Shown here in pieces: positions 37,214 through 46,788 of a stretch of 64,000 bases of DNA; positions within the stretch are counted from its first letter, which is position 1, and each line of letters starts with the position of its first letter. The stretch is taken from positions 3,864,702-3,928,701 of the forward strand of contig NZ_CP046444.1 of NCBI RefSeq assembly GCF_014083945.1. Reading direction: 5' to 3'. Under the pieces are notes generated by a model. The model ran no database searches, was not told where the DNA came from, and saw only the letters and a list, made by a program, of their open reading frames with translations. Both the position numbers and the translations under genes were made by a program. The stretch is from Granulicella sp. 5B5 (lineage in GTDB: Bacteria > Acidobacteriota > Terriglobia > Terriglobales > Acidobacteriaceae).

Positions 37214-38622
37214 CGGCAGCCAGCACCTCCGACGTCCTCATCATTGGTGGAGGCGTAGCTGGCCTCTCTGCCGCCGTAGCGCTGGCCGAGTCCGGCGCCC
37301 GCGTCACAGTCCTCGAGCGCAAACCCTACGTCGGCGGCCGCGCCTACTCCTATCCACATCCCGCACTCGATGAGGTCATCGACTCGCAACACGTCCTCGT
37401 CGGCTGCTGCACTAACCTCATAGACCTCTGCCAACGCAGCGGAGCCGACCAGCACCTCCGTTGGTACAACACCATCCCGTTCCTCCACATCGAGCAAGGA
37501 ACAGGCCGCGTCCGCCGCAGCGATCTCGGCACCAGCTCCGTCCCCGCACCCGCCCACGCAGCACTCGGTTTCCTCAAAGCCTCCATGCTCTCCGTCTCGG
37601 ACAAGGTCGCTGTCGCCACATCTCTGCTGAAGTTTCTGCGCGGCTACCCAGCGCATGATGATGAACCCTTCTCCGCATGGATCAAGCGCGAGCGCGCATC
37701 GCAGCAGGCTATCCGCAACTTCTGGGAGCCTCTCGTCGTCGCCACCCTCAACGACTCCTTCGACCGCTGTTCTACAAAGTACGCCGGCCAAGTATTCCAC
37801 GAGATATTCCTCAAGTCCTCCGCAGGTGGCCGCCAGGCCATCCCCACGCAGCCGCTCTCCGTCTTCTACGCTGCGTTCGCTGAACTAGCCGAGCGCCACG
37901 GCGCAACCTTCCAGCTTCGCTGCAGCGTCGACCGCATAGAGCAGCTCCCCAATGGTATCTGGCAGGCCACCGATTCCGAAGGCAACCAGCACAGCGCCGC
38001 CAGACTCCTCCTCGCCACGCCCTTCGAGCAAACTCAGCGCCTCCTGCAAACGCTCCCCGAGGACGCCCCTCAACGCGCCCGCATCCTCCCGATGTTCTCT
38101 CACTTCGCGCACGCGCCCATCACCACCGTCCATCTCTGGTACGACCGCGAAGTCACAGACCTCCCGCAGGCTGCGCTTCTCGGCACCGGCATCCAGTGGA
38201 TGTTCAACAAGACCCGCATCCGCGGCGGTGCCTCAGCAGAAAGCCAGCCCAGCTATCTCGAACTCGTCATCGCCGCATCTTTCAAAGAACTCCACCGCAC
38301 CCGCGAAGACATCCTCGAACAGGCCATTCGCGAGATCGCCCTTTTCCTCCCGCGCACCCGCGATTCCAAAATCATCAAAGCAGGCATCCTGAAGGAAGCC
38401 CGCGCCACTTTCTCCGTGCTCCCCGGTCTCGATCAATACCGTCCCGCACAGGACGCCCCCGGCGGCAACCTCTACCTCGCCGGCGACTGGACCCGCACCA
38501 ACTGGCCCTCCACCATGGAAGGCGCAGCCCGCAGCGGCCGCCTCGCAGCCGGTGCCATCGCAGGCAAGTCCTTCATGGTTCCGGAGCTTCCACCCAGCGG
38601 CCTCATGCGCCTCATCTGCTAG
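37210..38622 (+). CDS. hpnE: Hydroxysqualene dehydroxylase (FAD-dependent)
   Basis: 470 residues, phytoene desaturase-like flavoprotein. N-terminal FAD site VLIIGGGVAGLSAAVALAES and Y-V-G-G-R-A-Y-S; C-terminal LYLAGDWTRTNWPSTMEGA closes the FAD site. Reduces hydroxysqualene to squalene, finishing the HpnC/D/E pathway. Its 3' end overlaps the convergent transporter gene. Confidence 0.9.
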   Translation: MTAASTSDVLIIGGGVAGLSAAVALAESGARVTVLERKPYVGGRAYSYPHPALDEVIDSQHVLVGCCTNLIDLCQRSGADQHLRWYNTIPFLHIEQGTGRVRRSDLGTSSVPAPAHAALGFLKASMLSVSDKVAVATSLLKFLRGYPAHDDEPFSAWIKRERASQQAIRNFWEPLVVATLNDSFDRCSTKYAGQVFHEIFLKSSAGGRQAIPTQPLSVFYAAFAELAERHGATFQLRCSVDRIEQLPNGIWQATDSEGNQHSAARLLLATPFEQTQRLLQTLPEDAPQRARILPMFSHFAHAPITTVHLWYDREVTDLPQAALLGTGIQWMFNKTRIRGGASAESQPSYLELVIAASFKELHRTREDILEQAIREIALFLPRTRDSKIIKAGILKEARATFSVLPGLDQYRPAQDAPGGNLYLAGDWTRTNWPSTMEGAARSGRLAAGAIAGKSFMVPELPPSGLMRLIC

Positions 38623-39011
38623 CGAGTCAGCAGCACGACACCAATCGTCACAAACGTCACCGCAATCCATCGCCGCCGGTTCACGTTCTCGCGCAGAAAC
38701 ATCTTCGCTGCCACCGCATTGCCAATGTACGTCAACCCCGCAATCGCTGGCCCCGCCAGCGACAGCTCCGCAATACTCAGCGCAAACAGCATCGCAAAGA
38801 AGTTCACCGCCATGCACAGCGCACCAGCCACGAACCGCATGTTCGTCAGCACCGCTGCAATCGTGCCACTGAGTCCACGCATCGCGCGAATGTCATCCAG
38901 GTCGCCCAGCTGCCGCATCCCGCTCGCGATCAACACCTCGCCCGCCACGGCCACTACGGCAACAAACACAATCGCCGCCCATGCATGCAGGGCCGTATTC
39001 ACTCCTGTCAT
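38619..39011 (-). CDS. Half-size DMT/EamA-like membrane protein
   Basis: 130 residues, four membrane spans. The repeat-like end AGLTYIGNAVAAKMFLRENVNRRRWIAV is typical of the drug/metabolite transporter superfamily (EmrE, ArnE/F). ATG 39011 overlaps the stop of the partner gene. As with ArnE/ArnF, two short subunits probably make one flippase. Substrate unknown; the neighbouring hpnJ makes a modified hopanoid a reasonable guess. Confidence 0.7.
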   Translation of the reverse strand: MTGVNTALHAWAAIVFVAVVAVAGEVLIASGMRQLGDLDDIRAMRGLSGTIAAVLTNMRFVAGALCMAVNFFAMLFALSIAELSLAGPAIAGLTYIGNAVAAKMFLRENVNRRRWIAVTFVTIGVVLLTR

Positions 39012-39436
39012 CGCCCCACCCCTGAATCCATCAGATCGAGCTCCCCATGCTCCGTCCGCGAAGGCCCACCCGCCACAAAGCCTACCGCACAAACAATGCA
39101 CGCAATCCCCAGCCATCGTGACCAGGTCAGCGTCTCATGCAGCCAAACCTTGCCCAGAAAGGCGATCACCACATACCCAAACGCCGTCGCGGGCATAATG
39201 AATGTCAGGTCCGCCCAACTCAACGCCGTCGTATACGCGGAGAAGAACCCGATCAGCAGCACAATCCCCAGGTCCACATATGGATTCAGCAGCGCCTTGA
39301 ACAGCAGCCCAAGATGATGCAGGTCCACATGCCCCACCTGCGCCATCCCTCGCGCCAGCAGGGAATCGCCGACCGAGGCCGTGAGCATAATCGCCAGCAG
39401 CACCGCATACTGCGAAGGTTTAAGTTTGTGCTTCAC
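39008..39436 (-). CDS. Half-size DMT/EamA-like partner protein
   Basis: 142 residues, four membrane spans. TFIMPATAFGYVVIAFLGKV followed by WLHETLTWSRWLGI is the DMT pattern (small residue-rich helix, then loop with E-x-x-x-x-R-W). GTG start at 39436. Paired with the 130-residue gene by ATGA overlap. Same strand as hpnJ, but a terminator lies between them. Confidence 0.7.
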   Translation of the reverse strand: MKHKLKPSQYAVLLAIMLTASVGDSLLARGMAQVGHVDLHHLGLLFKALLNPYVDLGIVLLIGFFSAYTTALSWADLTFIMPATAFGYVVIAFLGKVWLHETLTWSRWLGIACIVCAVGFVAGGPSRTEHGELDLMDSGVGR

Positions 39437-39529
39437 AATCGATCCAATCTATCGCGCCGCTTCATGCGGCCTCTAGTGTTCAGACGCTCCAGCTCCGCAC
39501 ACGGTGCAAGAGTTTTACCAGTGCTAGGC

Positions 39530-39561
39530 AAAGAAAAGAGCCGGCAACAGCCGGCCCTCTT
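39530..39561 (-). terminator. Terminator of hpnJ
   Basis: On the reverse strand, GCCGGC-TGTT-GCCGGC, extended by AGAG/CTCT with one bulge, followed by TTTTCTTTG. It ends about 20 bp after the hpnJ stop codon. Confidence 0.75.
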
Positions 39562-39579
39562 CGCTGCTCGGTTTACGCA

Positions 39580-41058
39580 CTACGCATTCATGCTGACGCT
39601 CTCTTGTGCCTTCAGAGCATTCTCTTCCTTCTTCGCGCGCGCCGCTTTATTACGCTGCGACCGTAGCTTCATAAAGCTCTTCGCCTCCACATAAAGCCGC
39701 GGCACATCGCGGTTCACAATCGCCTTCCACACCACGCGGAACGCGGCCTTCGGGCGGAAGTAGTACTCGTCATAAAACTTGTGCACCATCTCCATCACAT
39801 ACTCGGTAGGCAGCCCTGGATACTCGATGTGCGCCATCTGGTGCCCGCCGCCGTCTTCCATCTTCTCGTTCGTGATGAAGTTGTTGCGCTTGGCGAAGTC
39901 ATAGAACTCCGTGCCCGGATACGCATGCGCAACCGACACCTGGATCGTCTCGCAATCCAGCGTCTTCGCAAAGTCGATCGTGTTGCGGATTGACTCCTTC
40001 GTCTCGCCCGGCAGGCCAAGGATGAAGTCGGCATGAATAATTAGCCCAAGGTCGTGGCAGTCCTTCACAAAGTCGCGCGCACGTTCAACCGTCGCTCCCT
40101 TCTTGATGTTCTTCAGGATCTGCGGATCGCCCGACTCAAAGCCCACGATCAGCAAGCGGCAGCCCGCTTCCTTCATCGCCTTCAGCGTCTCGCGATCGGT
40201 CGTCACGCGGCTCGTGCAGCTCCACGTAATGCCCAGCGGCTTCAGCTTCTCGCACAGCTCAATGGTGCGTGCCTTCTGGATGTTGAACGTATCGTCGTCG
40301 AAGAAGAACTCCTTCACGAACGGGAAGTTCTCCTTGGCCCACGCCATCTCGGCGGCCACATCGTCGCTCGACCGCTTGCGCCACGCATGGCCGCTCAGCG
40401 TCTGTGGCCACAGGCAGAACGTGCACTGCGCCGGGCAGCCGCGCGTCGAGTACAGAGAGATATACGGATGCAGCAGGAACGGAACGTTGTACTTCGTCAC
40501 GTCCATATCGCGCTTGTAGATCTTCGTCGCCCACGGCATCGCGTCCAGGTCTTCCACCTGCGGCCGGTCCGGGTTGTGCTGGATCACGCCGTTCGCATCC
40601 TTGTAGCTGATACCAAGGATCTCGTTCAGCGGCTTGCCATTGGCAAACTCTACCACCGAGTAGTCGAACTCACGGCGGCAGATAAAGTCGATCACCTCGC
40701 ACTCATTCAGCGCGCGGTCCGGGTCCGTCGTCACCGGCGGTCCAACAAAGCAGATCTTGATCGAAGGGTTCGCCTTCTTGATCGCACGTGCCAGGCCATG
40801 GTCGCCCGACCAGCCAACCGTCGAGGTGAACAGCACCAGAAACTCATAGCCCTTGGCGATCTCGATCGTCTCTTCCGCGCTCACATGGTGGGGCGGCGCA
40901 TCGAGAAGCTTCGACCCCTCCAGCATCCCCGCCGGATAGGCCAGCCACACCGGGTACCAGTAGGATTCGATCTCACGCGTCGCGGGCCAGCGGGAGCTGG
41001 CGCCACCATCAAAGTTTTCAAAGGAAGGCGGATTTAAGAATAGCGTCTTGAGTGACAT
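39580..41058 (-). CDS. hpnJ: Hopanoid radical SAM protein HpnJ
   Basis: 492 residues. Cobalamin-binding-like N-terminal domain then a radical SAM domain with CPAQCTFC (C-x3-C-x2-C). The start MSLKTLFLNPPSFENFDGGA and IESYWYPVWLAYPAGMLEGS are highly characteristic of HpnJ. HpnJ is known to act in forming bacteriohopanetetrol cyclitol ether, downstream of HpnI and HpnK. ATG 41058 has GAGG five bases upstream; the longer frame to 41115 is not needed. Confidence 0.93.
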   Translation of the reverse strand: MSLKTLFLNPPSFENFDGGASSRWPATREIESYWYPVWLAYPAGMLEGSKLLDAPPHHVSAEETIEIAKGYEFLVLFTSTVGWSGDHGLARAIKKANPSIKICFVGPPVTTDPDRALNECEVIDFICRREFDYSVVEFANGKPLNEILGISYKDANGVIQHNPDRPQVEDLDAMPWATKIYKRDMDVTKYNVPFLLHPYISLYSTRGCPAQCTFCLWPQTLSGHAWRKRSSDDVAAEMAWAKENFPFVKEFFFDDDTFNIQKARTIELCEKLKPLGITWSCTSRVTTDRETLKAMKEAGCRLLIVGFESGDPQILKNIKKGATVERARDFVKDCHDLGLIIHADFILGLPGETKESIRNTIDFAKTLDCETIQVSVAHAYPGTEFYDFAKRNNFITNEKMEDGGGHQMAHIEYPGLPTEYVMEMVHKFYDEYYFRPKAAFRVVWKAIVNRDVPRLYVEAKSFMKLRSQRNKAARAKKEENALKAQESVSMNA

Positions 41059-41179
41059 ATCAACCTCAAGTTTACCACTTTGCACTCTCACACGCGCCCT
41101 TTTCCGCGTCGTCAAGGAGTGCCGTCAAAGTATCTGCTCTCGCGCTTTTACACAGGGTTTTCTGCTCGGCGGCACACGC

Positions 41180-42529
41180 CTAAGGTCTTGTGTTGCTTGC
41201 TGGCGACGCCTGTATCGCCTTCGCCAGCCAATCAGCCAGCGCGCCATTCTGTCGCATCAAGCCGATCTCTGCCTGATTGAGCTCTTGCTCGGCCGTCAGC
41301 ATATCCACATACCGCTGACGTTCCTGCAGTCGCGCGCTCTGTTCATCCTTGGGTGTCAGCGTTGCGCTACCTCCGCTAGAACTGCTATTCAGTTGGATCA
41401 GGATCGTATTCAACTGCTCCTGCGCGATCTCGCGGTCCAGGTCCGCAATCTCCCGCTTCGCGCTCAGCTCTTCAACGTTCCGCTGCAGCTTCGACCGCCC
41501 CTCCAGAAACTGAATGCGGTTGTTCTCCGCTTCAGCGATGGCACGGACAGCATCAGCTTCGCTCTCGCGTGCATGCGCGCGGTGCTCATAGTCGAAGATC
41601 GGTATCGAGATCTCAATGCCCACGGCCAGCGCATTGTCCGAGTGCTGCCCCGCAAACCCAGGGTAATACAGCGTGTAGTTTGTTTGCGTCGTCGTAATGC
41701 GGCTGTAGTTCGCTTCAAAGGCTACCTGTGGACGGTAGCTGTATCGAGACGCCCCAAACGCCTGTTCCTGCTTGCTCAGTGCGGCTGCAAACGACGACTG
41801 CACCCCAGGGCTCTCCACCTGCGTCGCACTCAGTGTGTTGGCTGCAGGCAGCGCAGGAATCGACTCTTTCACTGTCTCCAGTTGTGCCCCCGGCATTCCG
41901 AGCAGCCGTCCCAGGTGTTCGCGCAGGCCCGCGATCTCATCCTCATTGTTCAGCACCGCCAGCTTGATCTGTGCCGCCGTCCTGCGTGCCTTCAGCAGGT
42001 CCATGCGTGTGTCCTGGCCTGCATCCAGCCGCTCCTGCACAATCATCACAAGCCTTCCGGCGTATCCGCCCTCCTGCTGCATGGCCTGTTCACGTTGCTC
42101 GACGTTGTCCAGGTTCAGGTAGGTCTCAACTGCATCTTCCGTGGTCTGCTGCTGTGCATCCAGCAGCGCCAGTTGCGCGGACTTCAGCCCATCGTTCGCA
42201 GCCCGCACGTTGTCACGTTGCGAGAAGTTAAAGAGCAGGGACTCGCTCGCCAGGCTGAACACCACCGGCACACTCAGCGGCACGCCTGTCGAAGCTCCAT
42301 AGCCGCCTTTGATCCCGACGTTGGGGATGTATACATCGCGCGCTTCATCCAGCACGGCCCGCGCTTTGGTCACGCTGGCGTGGGCCATCTTCACACGCGG
42401 ATCGTTCTTCAGCGCAAGGTCAACTGCCGTCGTCAGCGATATCTGTCCCGCGCACACAGAAACCACGCTGCCAAACAGCAGGGCCCCAGTTGCCAACCGC
42501 ATCGTCCATCGCGTTCTAGGCTTCATCAT
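41180..42529 (-). CDS. TolC-family outer membrane efflux protein
   Basis: About 449 residues. Signal peptide, then two copies of the long helical/outer membrane pattern (LTTAVDLALKNDPRVKMAHA and the internal SQRDNVRAANDGLKSAQLAL repeat). Forms the outer-membrane tunnel. Third gene of an operon with a membrane fusion protein and a TPR protein, but no inner-membrane pump (RND or ABC) is encoded with them, so it must use one encoded elsewhere. Start ATG 42529 or 42526. Confidence 0.82.
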   Translation of the reverse strand: MMKPRTRWTMRLATGALLFGSVVSVCAGQISLTTAVDLALKNDPRVKMAHASVTKARAVLDEARDVYIPNVGIKGGYGASTGVPLSVPVVFSLASESLLFNFSQRDNVRAANDGLKSAQLALLDAQQQTTEDAVETYLNLDNVEQREQAMQQEGGYAGRLVMIVQERLDAGQDTRMDLLKARRTAAQIKLAVLNNEDEIAGLREHLGRLLGMPGAQLETVKESIPALPAANTLSATQVESPGVQSSFAAALSKQEQAFGASRYSYRPQVAFEANYSRITTTQTNYTLYYPGFAGQHSDNALAVGIEISIPIFDYEHRAHARESEADAVRAIAEAENNRIQFLEGRSKLQRNVEELSAKREIADLDREIAQEQLNTILIQLNSSSSGGSATLTPKDEQSARLQERQRYVDMLTAEQELNQAEIGLMRQNGALADWLAKAIQASPASNTRP

Positions 42530-42541
42530 TGCGTCCAACTC

Positions 42542-43525
42542 TCAAAGTCCCTGCAGCGCCTTCTTGGCTGGTCCATAGTTTGCGGCCAGTTGGAGCGCCT
42601 TATTGAACTCGCCCTTCGCGCCCTCTCTGTCGCCATCGGCCTGCAACAAGCGGCCCAGCAGCACATGTACATGGACCACTGGTGCTGCATCGCTCTTCGC
42701 ATCGTTGGCCAGGTACTGCTCCAGCGCCTTCTTTGCAAGTGCCGGCTTTACGTGCATGTCCATCAGATAACTCGCGACATCGACCACGGCGGAATTCTTC
42801 GCTGCGTCAGCCGCATAGGCATGTTGCAAGGCATCGACGGCCTTCGCAGTCTGCTTGCGCCGCTTGTAAAAGCCGCCCAGGTCCACCCATGCCTCGGGTG
42901 CGTTCTTCACTGAAGTCGCCGCGCTGAACTCGCGTTCCGCCGTACTGTAGTCCTTCCGCTTCTCGGCCGACAGAGCATGGATTCGGTGTGCCGTCTGCGG
43001 CATGTATCCTTGCACGCGGTCTGCAAGGTCGTCAGCCTTGTCTGTTCCTCCGCCAACCAGCGACGGCGCGCCAACGTAGTACTCCGCAAGGTCATTCACA
43101 GCATCCGCATTGTGCGGATCTAACGAGAACGAAGCCTCAAACGCCTCGCGCACCTGATGGGCCAGCTTCAAGCCTGTGAACGGTCCGGCGCTATTGGCCT
43201 TCATGCCGTAAGCCCGCCCCATCCAGTCTTGCGCGCGGCTGTTCTGCGACATCAACCGTACAGCCGTCTCGCACTCCGGCACAGCTGCATCGACCCTCTG
43301 CACGGAGATGTACGCGCGGCACAGCAACAGGTGCGCCGCGCCGTCCGTGCGGTTCTCCGTCACCTCCACGTTCAGCATCTGGACAGCCTCGTCCACGCGC
43401 CCGTTCATTAACACGCGCTCCGCCTCCATCGAGCCAGCCGCATGTGCCCGCATCGCAGCGCAGGCAGCCGTGCAAACTCCCGCCGCCGCAACGGCGCACA
43501 AAACTAATTGGAGCTTCGTCTTCAG
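42542..43525 (-). CDS. Exported TPR protein, probable CTG start
   Basis: About 327 residues with several tetratricopeptide repeats (DGAAHLLLCRAYISVQRVD, APEAWVDLGGFYKRRKQTAK, HVHVLLGRLLQADGDRE). From the usual start set only TTG 43501 is available, giving MCAVAAAG without a basic N-region. Starting at CTG 43525 instead gives KTKLQLVLCAVAAAG, a proper signal peptide, with the CTG overlapping the TGA of the upstream gene (CTGA) and AAGG eight bases before. I prefer the CTG. Likely a periplasmic scaffold. Confidence 0.7.
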   Translation of the reverse strand: MKTKLQLVLCAVAAAGVCTAACAAMRAHAAGSMEAERVLMNGRVDEAVQMLNVEVTENRTDGAAHLLLCRAYISVQRVDAAVPECETAVRLMSQNSRAQDWMGRAYGMKANSAGPFTGLKLAHQVREAFEASFSLDPHNADAVNDLAEYYVGAPSLVGGGTDKADDLADRVQGYMPQTAHRIHALSAEKRKDYSTAEREFSAATSVKNAPEAWVDLGGFYKRRKQTAKAVDALQHAYAADAAKNSAVVDVASYLMDMHVKPALAKKALEQYLANDAKSDAAPVVHVHVLLGRLLQADGDREGAKGEFNKALQLAANYGPAKKALQGL

Positions 43526-44757
43526 TTCTCAACCTTTACCGGGAGGCCGTCTTTCAGGTCCTCCTCCGAAGTAGCATTCAGCGCGACTTTGTCGCCCGTG
43601 CTCAGTCCGCCTGTAATCTCCACCAGCGTCAGGTTGATCAACCCTACCTGCACAGGCGTCTTCACCAGTTTATCGCCCACAATGCGATACACATAGTTGC
43701 TGCTGCCGTCCGAGTGCAGCGCCTCTCGCGGGATGCTCAGCACATCCGGATGTTGCATCGTCGTCACTGTCACGGTCACATTGGTGTTCGGCAGCAGGTC
43801 CCCATGCGCATCGTCAACGGAGATCAAACACTCGCCCACATTGCGCGTCCCATACGTGATGATCGTCGTCGGCGACTCCAGCACATGGCCATGCCACACC
43901 GACTGCGGCTTCGCGTCCCACACGATCTTCACCGGCTGTCCGTTCGCCAGCTTGCCGACGTCAGGCTCATCGAAGTACGCCAGCACCTCAAGCTTGTTCA
44001 GGTCCGCCACATCCAGCAGCGCGTCCCCTGCCTGCACAAAGTCATACTGCGACACGGGGATCGCATACACCGTCCCGCCGAACGGCGCCTTCACATCCAC
44101 CGCCGCCAGCTCGGCCCGCGCGGCATCCAGCGACGACTGCGCCTGCTGCACAGCGGCCTGCTGTGTCTGCAGATCGCCCGTGCTGTACCGGTCGCTCTGC
44201 CGAGTCTTCAGCTGGTTCACCTTCACCGTCGACTCGGCCAGCCGCTGCTTCGCGCTCGTCACCTCGTTCAGCGACGCCGCTCCCTGCGCCTGCAGCTTCT
44301 CCAGCGCAGCCACCGATCCCGCCGCCTGCCTCTGCTGCAACTCAGCCGACTCCAAATCACCCTTTGCGGCGATACGCTCATCCTGCGTTCCGCCCTTCTT
44401 CATCGCATCCAGCTGCGCCTCTGCCGATGCCACTCCAGCCTCTGCCGCCGCAACGTCCTTCCGCGCCTGCGCGTCGGACAGCCGCAGCAGCGGTTGTCCG
44501 GCCTTCACCGTATCGTTCAGCGAAACGTACAGCGCCTTCACCTCGCCGCCCGTCGGTGCATGTGCCTGGAAGTCGACCGTCGGCACCACCTTGCCGTTGG
44601 TCGAAACCCGTTGATCGATGGTGCTCCGCTGGACCTCAGCCACCCGCACGGTTACCCGCTTCTCCCCGCTGCGCACGAAGAAAAGACCCGCCACCACCAC
44701 AACTGCCAGGACCACCCACAACCATGTCCTCGAACGACCTGAAACTTGCTGAGCCAT
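43522..44757 (-). CDS. HlyD/RND-type membrane fusion protein
   Basis: 411 residues. One N-terminal membrane span (LWVVLAVVVVAGLFFV), a biotinyl-lipoyl half-motif (GGEVKALYVSLNDTVKAGQPLL), a long coiled coil (residues about 95-205) and the second half-motif with beta barrel (VKAPFGGTVYAIPV). Links an inner-membrane pump to TolC. First gene of the three-gene operon. Confidence 0.87.
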   Translation of the reverse strand: MAQQVSGRSRTWLWVVLAVVVVAGLFFVRSGEKRVTVRVAEVQRSTIDQRVSTNGKVVPTVDFQAHAPTGGEVKALYVSLNDTVKAGQPLLRLSDAQARKDVAAAEAGVASAEAQLDAMKKGGTQDERIAAKGDLESAELQQRQAAGSVAALEKLQAQGAASLNEVTSAKQRLAESTVKVNQLKTRQSDRYSTGDLQTQQAAVQQAQSSLDAARAELAAVDVKAPFGGTVYAIPVSQYDFVQAGDALLDVADLNKLEVLAYFDEPDVGKLANGQPVKIVWDAKPQSVWHGHVLESPTTIITYGTRNVGECLISVDDAHGDLLPNTNVTVTVTTMQHPDVLSIPREALHSDGSSNYVYRIVGDKLVKTPVQVGLINLTLVEITGGLSTGDKVALNATSEEDLKDGLPVKVEN

Positions 44758-44907
44758 AATCAGTTCTTAACTATATAAGACGGCTGGAGATACACTCTCT
44801 CGCACATGACCAGCCCGTCATCGTCTCATCTCTCTAAAATCTCGTCTCGCTCTTCATAGGACGCAATCTGCCTTCTCCGCGCACCAAAGAATTTCGCGCC
44901 CCTGTGG

Positions 44908-46755
44908 CTACCTCGACACCTCATCCCCTCCGCGTGCCCCGCGCAACGCCACAATCTCCATCTCGATTCCGCCAAAATCCGGGTGCCGGTTCTCGCGCAG
45001 ACGAAACGCCACATCCACCATCGCCCCCTGCATCCAGCCTTCCTCCTGAGCCCGATCTGCCCAGTTCACACGCCGGGCCCACGCCATGCCCCCAAGCTTC
45101 GCACCATCCTCGGCGTCCTCCAGCATCACCCGCAGATGCCGTTCCTGCACTGACCGCGGCTCTCTTTCTATCCGCACCCCACGGGCCACAAACAGTGGCT
45201 CCGGGTTCTCCATCCCATAAGGTCCTAGCCGCTCCAGTGTCTCCCAGAACGCCGGCGTGATCTCTCCCAGCCTCACCTCGCTGTCATACTCCACCGCCGT
45301 CGCATCGCTCTCTTCAATCCCCATATCGTCCGCGTACTGAGCCATCCGCACCCGCAGCTCACCTACACTCTCCGACGGCAGCGCAAACCCCACCGCATGG
45401 GCATGCCCACCAAACCGCGTCAGCAGCCTATCGCCCTCTTTGGCCGCATGCGCTGCCGTCAGCGCATCCAGCAGGTGAAACCCCGCCACCGACCGCCCAG
45501 ACCCATACGCCACACCGTCTTCATGCGTAATCACCAGCGCTGGCTTGCCCGTCCTGTCCACCACGCGAGACGCCAATATCCCAATCACTCCTCTATGCCA
45601 GGCGTGCCCTCTGTCTTCGCCATCATCCAGCACCAGGCACCCCGGCACCTCGCCGTCCTCACTCTGCATCGCCTCAATCTGTGCCTCGATCGCTCGTAGC
45701 GCCTCTGCTTCCGCGGCCCGCCGTTCATCATTCAGCCGATGCAGCTTCTCTGCCAGCGTTCTTGCCAGCTCACCATCGCGCGTCAAAAACAGCTCCACCA
45801 CATCGCTTGCGATATCCATCCGCCCCGCCGCATTGATCCGCGGTGCCAGCCGAAACCCCACATCCCCCGCCGCAATCGGCCGCGTCGTATCAATCTGCGC
45901 CAGCTCCAGCAACGCCCGCAGCCCAGCTTGCGCCGGTTTCCTTAACTCCTGCAGTCCAATCGCCGCAATCGCCCGGTTCTCCCCGGTCAACGCCACCGAG
46001 TCCGCAATCGTCGCCACCGCCAGCAGCTTCAAAAACGAAGGCAGCAGCTTCTCGCGTAGCTTCGCGCGCTCCGCCTCCGGCGTCACATCCTCCAGCAGCG
46101 CCTGCGCCAGCTTGAACGCCACACCCGCTCCGCAAAGCACCTTGTACGGATACCCGCATCCCGGCTGGTTAGGGTTCACCACTGCAATTGCCTCTGGCAC
46201 TCCCTGCATGCCATCCGGCAGATGATGGTCCGTCACAATCAGGTCCAGCCCGACGCGCTTCGCCTCTTCCGCCGCAGCGAACGCGCGAATCCCCGTATCC
46301 ACGCTCACCACCAGCCGCACGCCCTCTGTCGCAGCGTCCGCGATGCGCTGGTCCTGCATCCCGTAACCCTCACGCACACGGTGCGGTATGTGGTATCGAA
46401 CATCCGCCGTCGTCCCCAACTGCACGGCCGCGCGTTCCAGCGCCGTCTTCAGCAGCACCGTCGCAACCGTGCCATCCACGTCATAGTCTCCATAGATCAG
46501 CACCGGCTCGCCACCCACCAGCGCCGCCCGCAGCCGCACCACCGCCTCGCGCATCCCCAGCATCAGCAAAGGATCATGCAGCTGTCCCATCGAAGGCTCT
46601 AGAAACGCACGCGCAGCCTCGACTGTCCCAAACCCACGCCCCACCAGTATCCGCGCTATGCCCTCAGGAACCCCCAGCTCCCGCACCAGCAGGGAAGCAT
46701 CCCCGCTCCCACGCCCCACCACCACCCACGGGTCTTCACCACTCAAGTCGTTCAC
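44908..46755 (-). CDS. recJ: Single-strand DNA 5'-3' exonuclease RecJ
   Basis: 615 residues. DHH-family phosphoesterase motifs: LIYGDYDVDGTVA, VVSVDTGI, LIVTDHHLPDG and CGAGVAFKLAQAL; the DHHA1 part has RFGGHAHAVGFAL. Degrades single strands in recombination and mismatch repair. Length is normal. Confidence 0.92.
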   Translation of the reverse strand: MNDLSGEDPWVVVGRGSGDASLLVRELGVPEGIARILVGRGFGTVEAARAFLEPSMGQLHDPLLMLGMREAVVRLRAALVGGEPVLIYGDYDVDGTVATVLLKTALERAAVQLGTTADVRYHIPHRVREGYGMQDQRIADAATEGVRLVVSVDTGIRAFAAAEEAKRVGLDLIVTDHHLPDGMQGVPEAIAVVNPNQPGCGYPYKVLCGAGVAFKLAQALLEDVTPEAERAKLREKLLPSFLKLLAVATIADSVALTGENRAIAAIGLQELRKPAQAGLRALLELAQIDTTRPIAAGDVGFRLAPRINAAGRMDIASDVVELFLTRDGELARTLAEKLHRLNDERRAAEAEALRAIEAQIEAMQSEDGEVPGCLVLDDGEDRGHAWHRGVIGILASRVVDRTGKPALVITHEDGVAYGSGRSVAGFHLLDALTAAHAAKEGDRLLTRFGGHAHAVGFALPSESVGELRVRMAQYADDMGIEESDATAVEYDSEVRLGEITPAFWETLERLGPYGMENPEPLFVARGVRIEREPRSVQERHLRVMLEDAEDGAKLGGMAWARRVNWADRAQEEGWMQGAMVDVAFRLRENRHPDFGGIEMEIVALRGARGGDEVSR

Positions 46756-46788
46756 TACGGTCTACCCACTACTATCTACTGTCTGCCG

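Noticed and set aside
39008..39436. One full-length DMT transporter broken by a frameshift
   Set aside because: Both halves have their own starts with an ATGA overlap and four spans each, as in two-gene ArnE/ArnF or SMR pairs.
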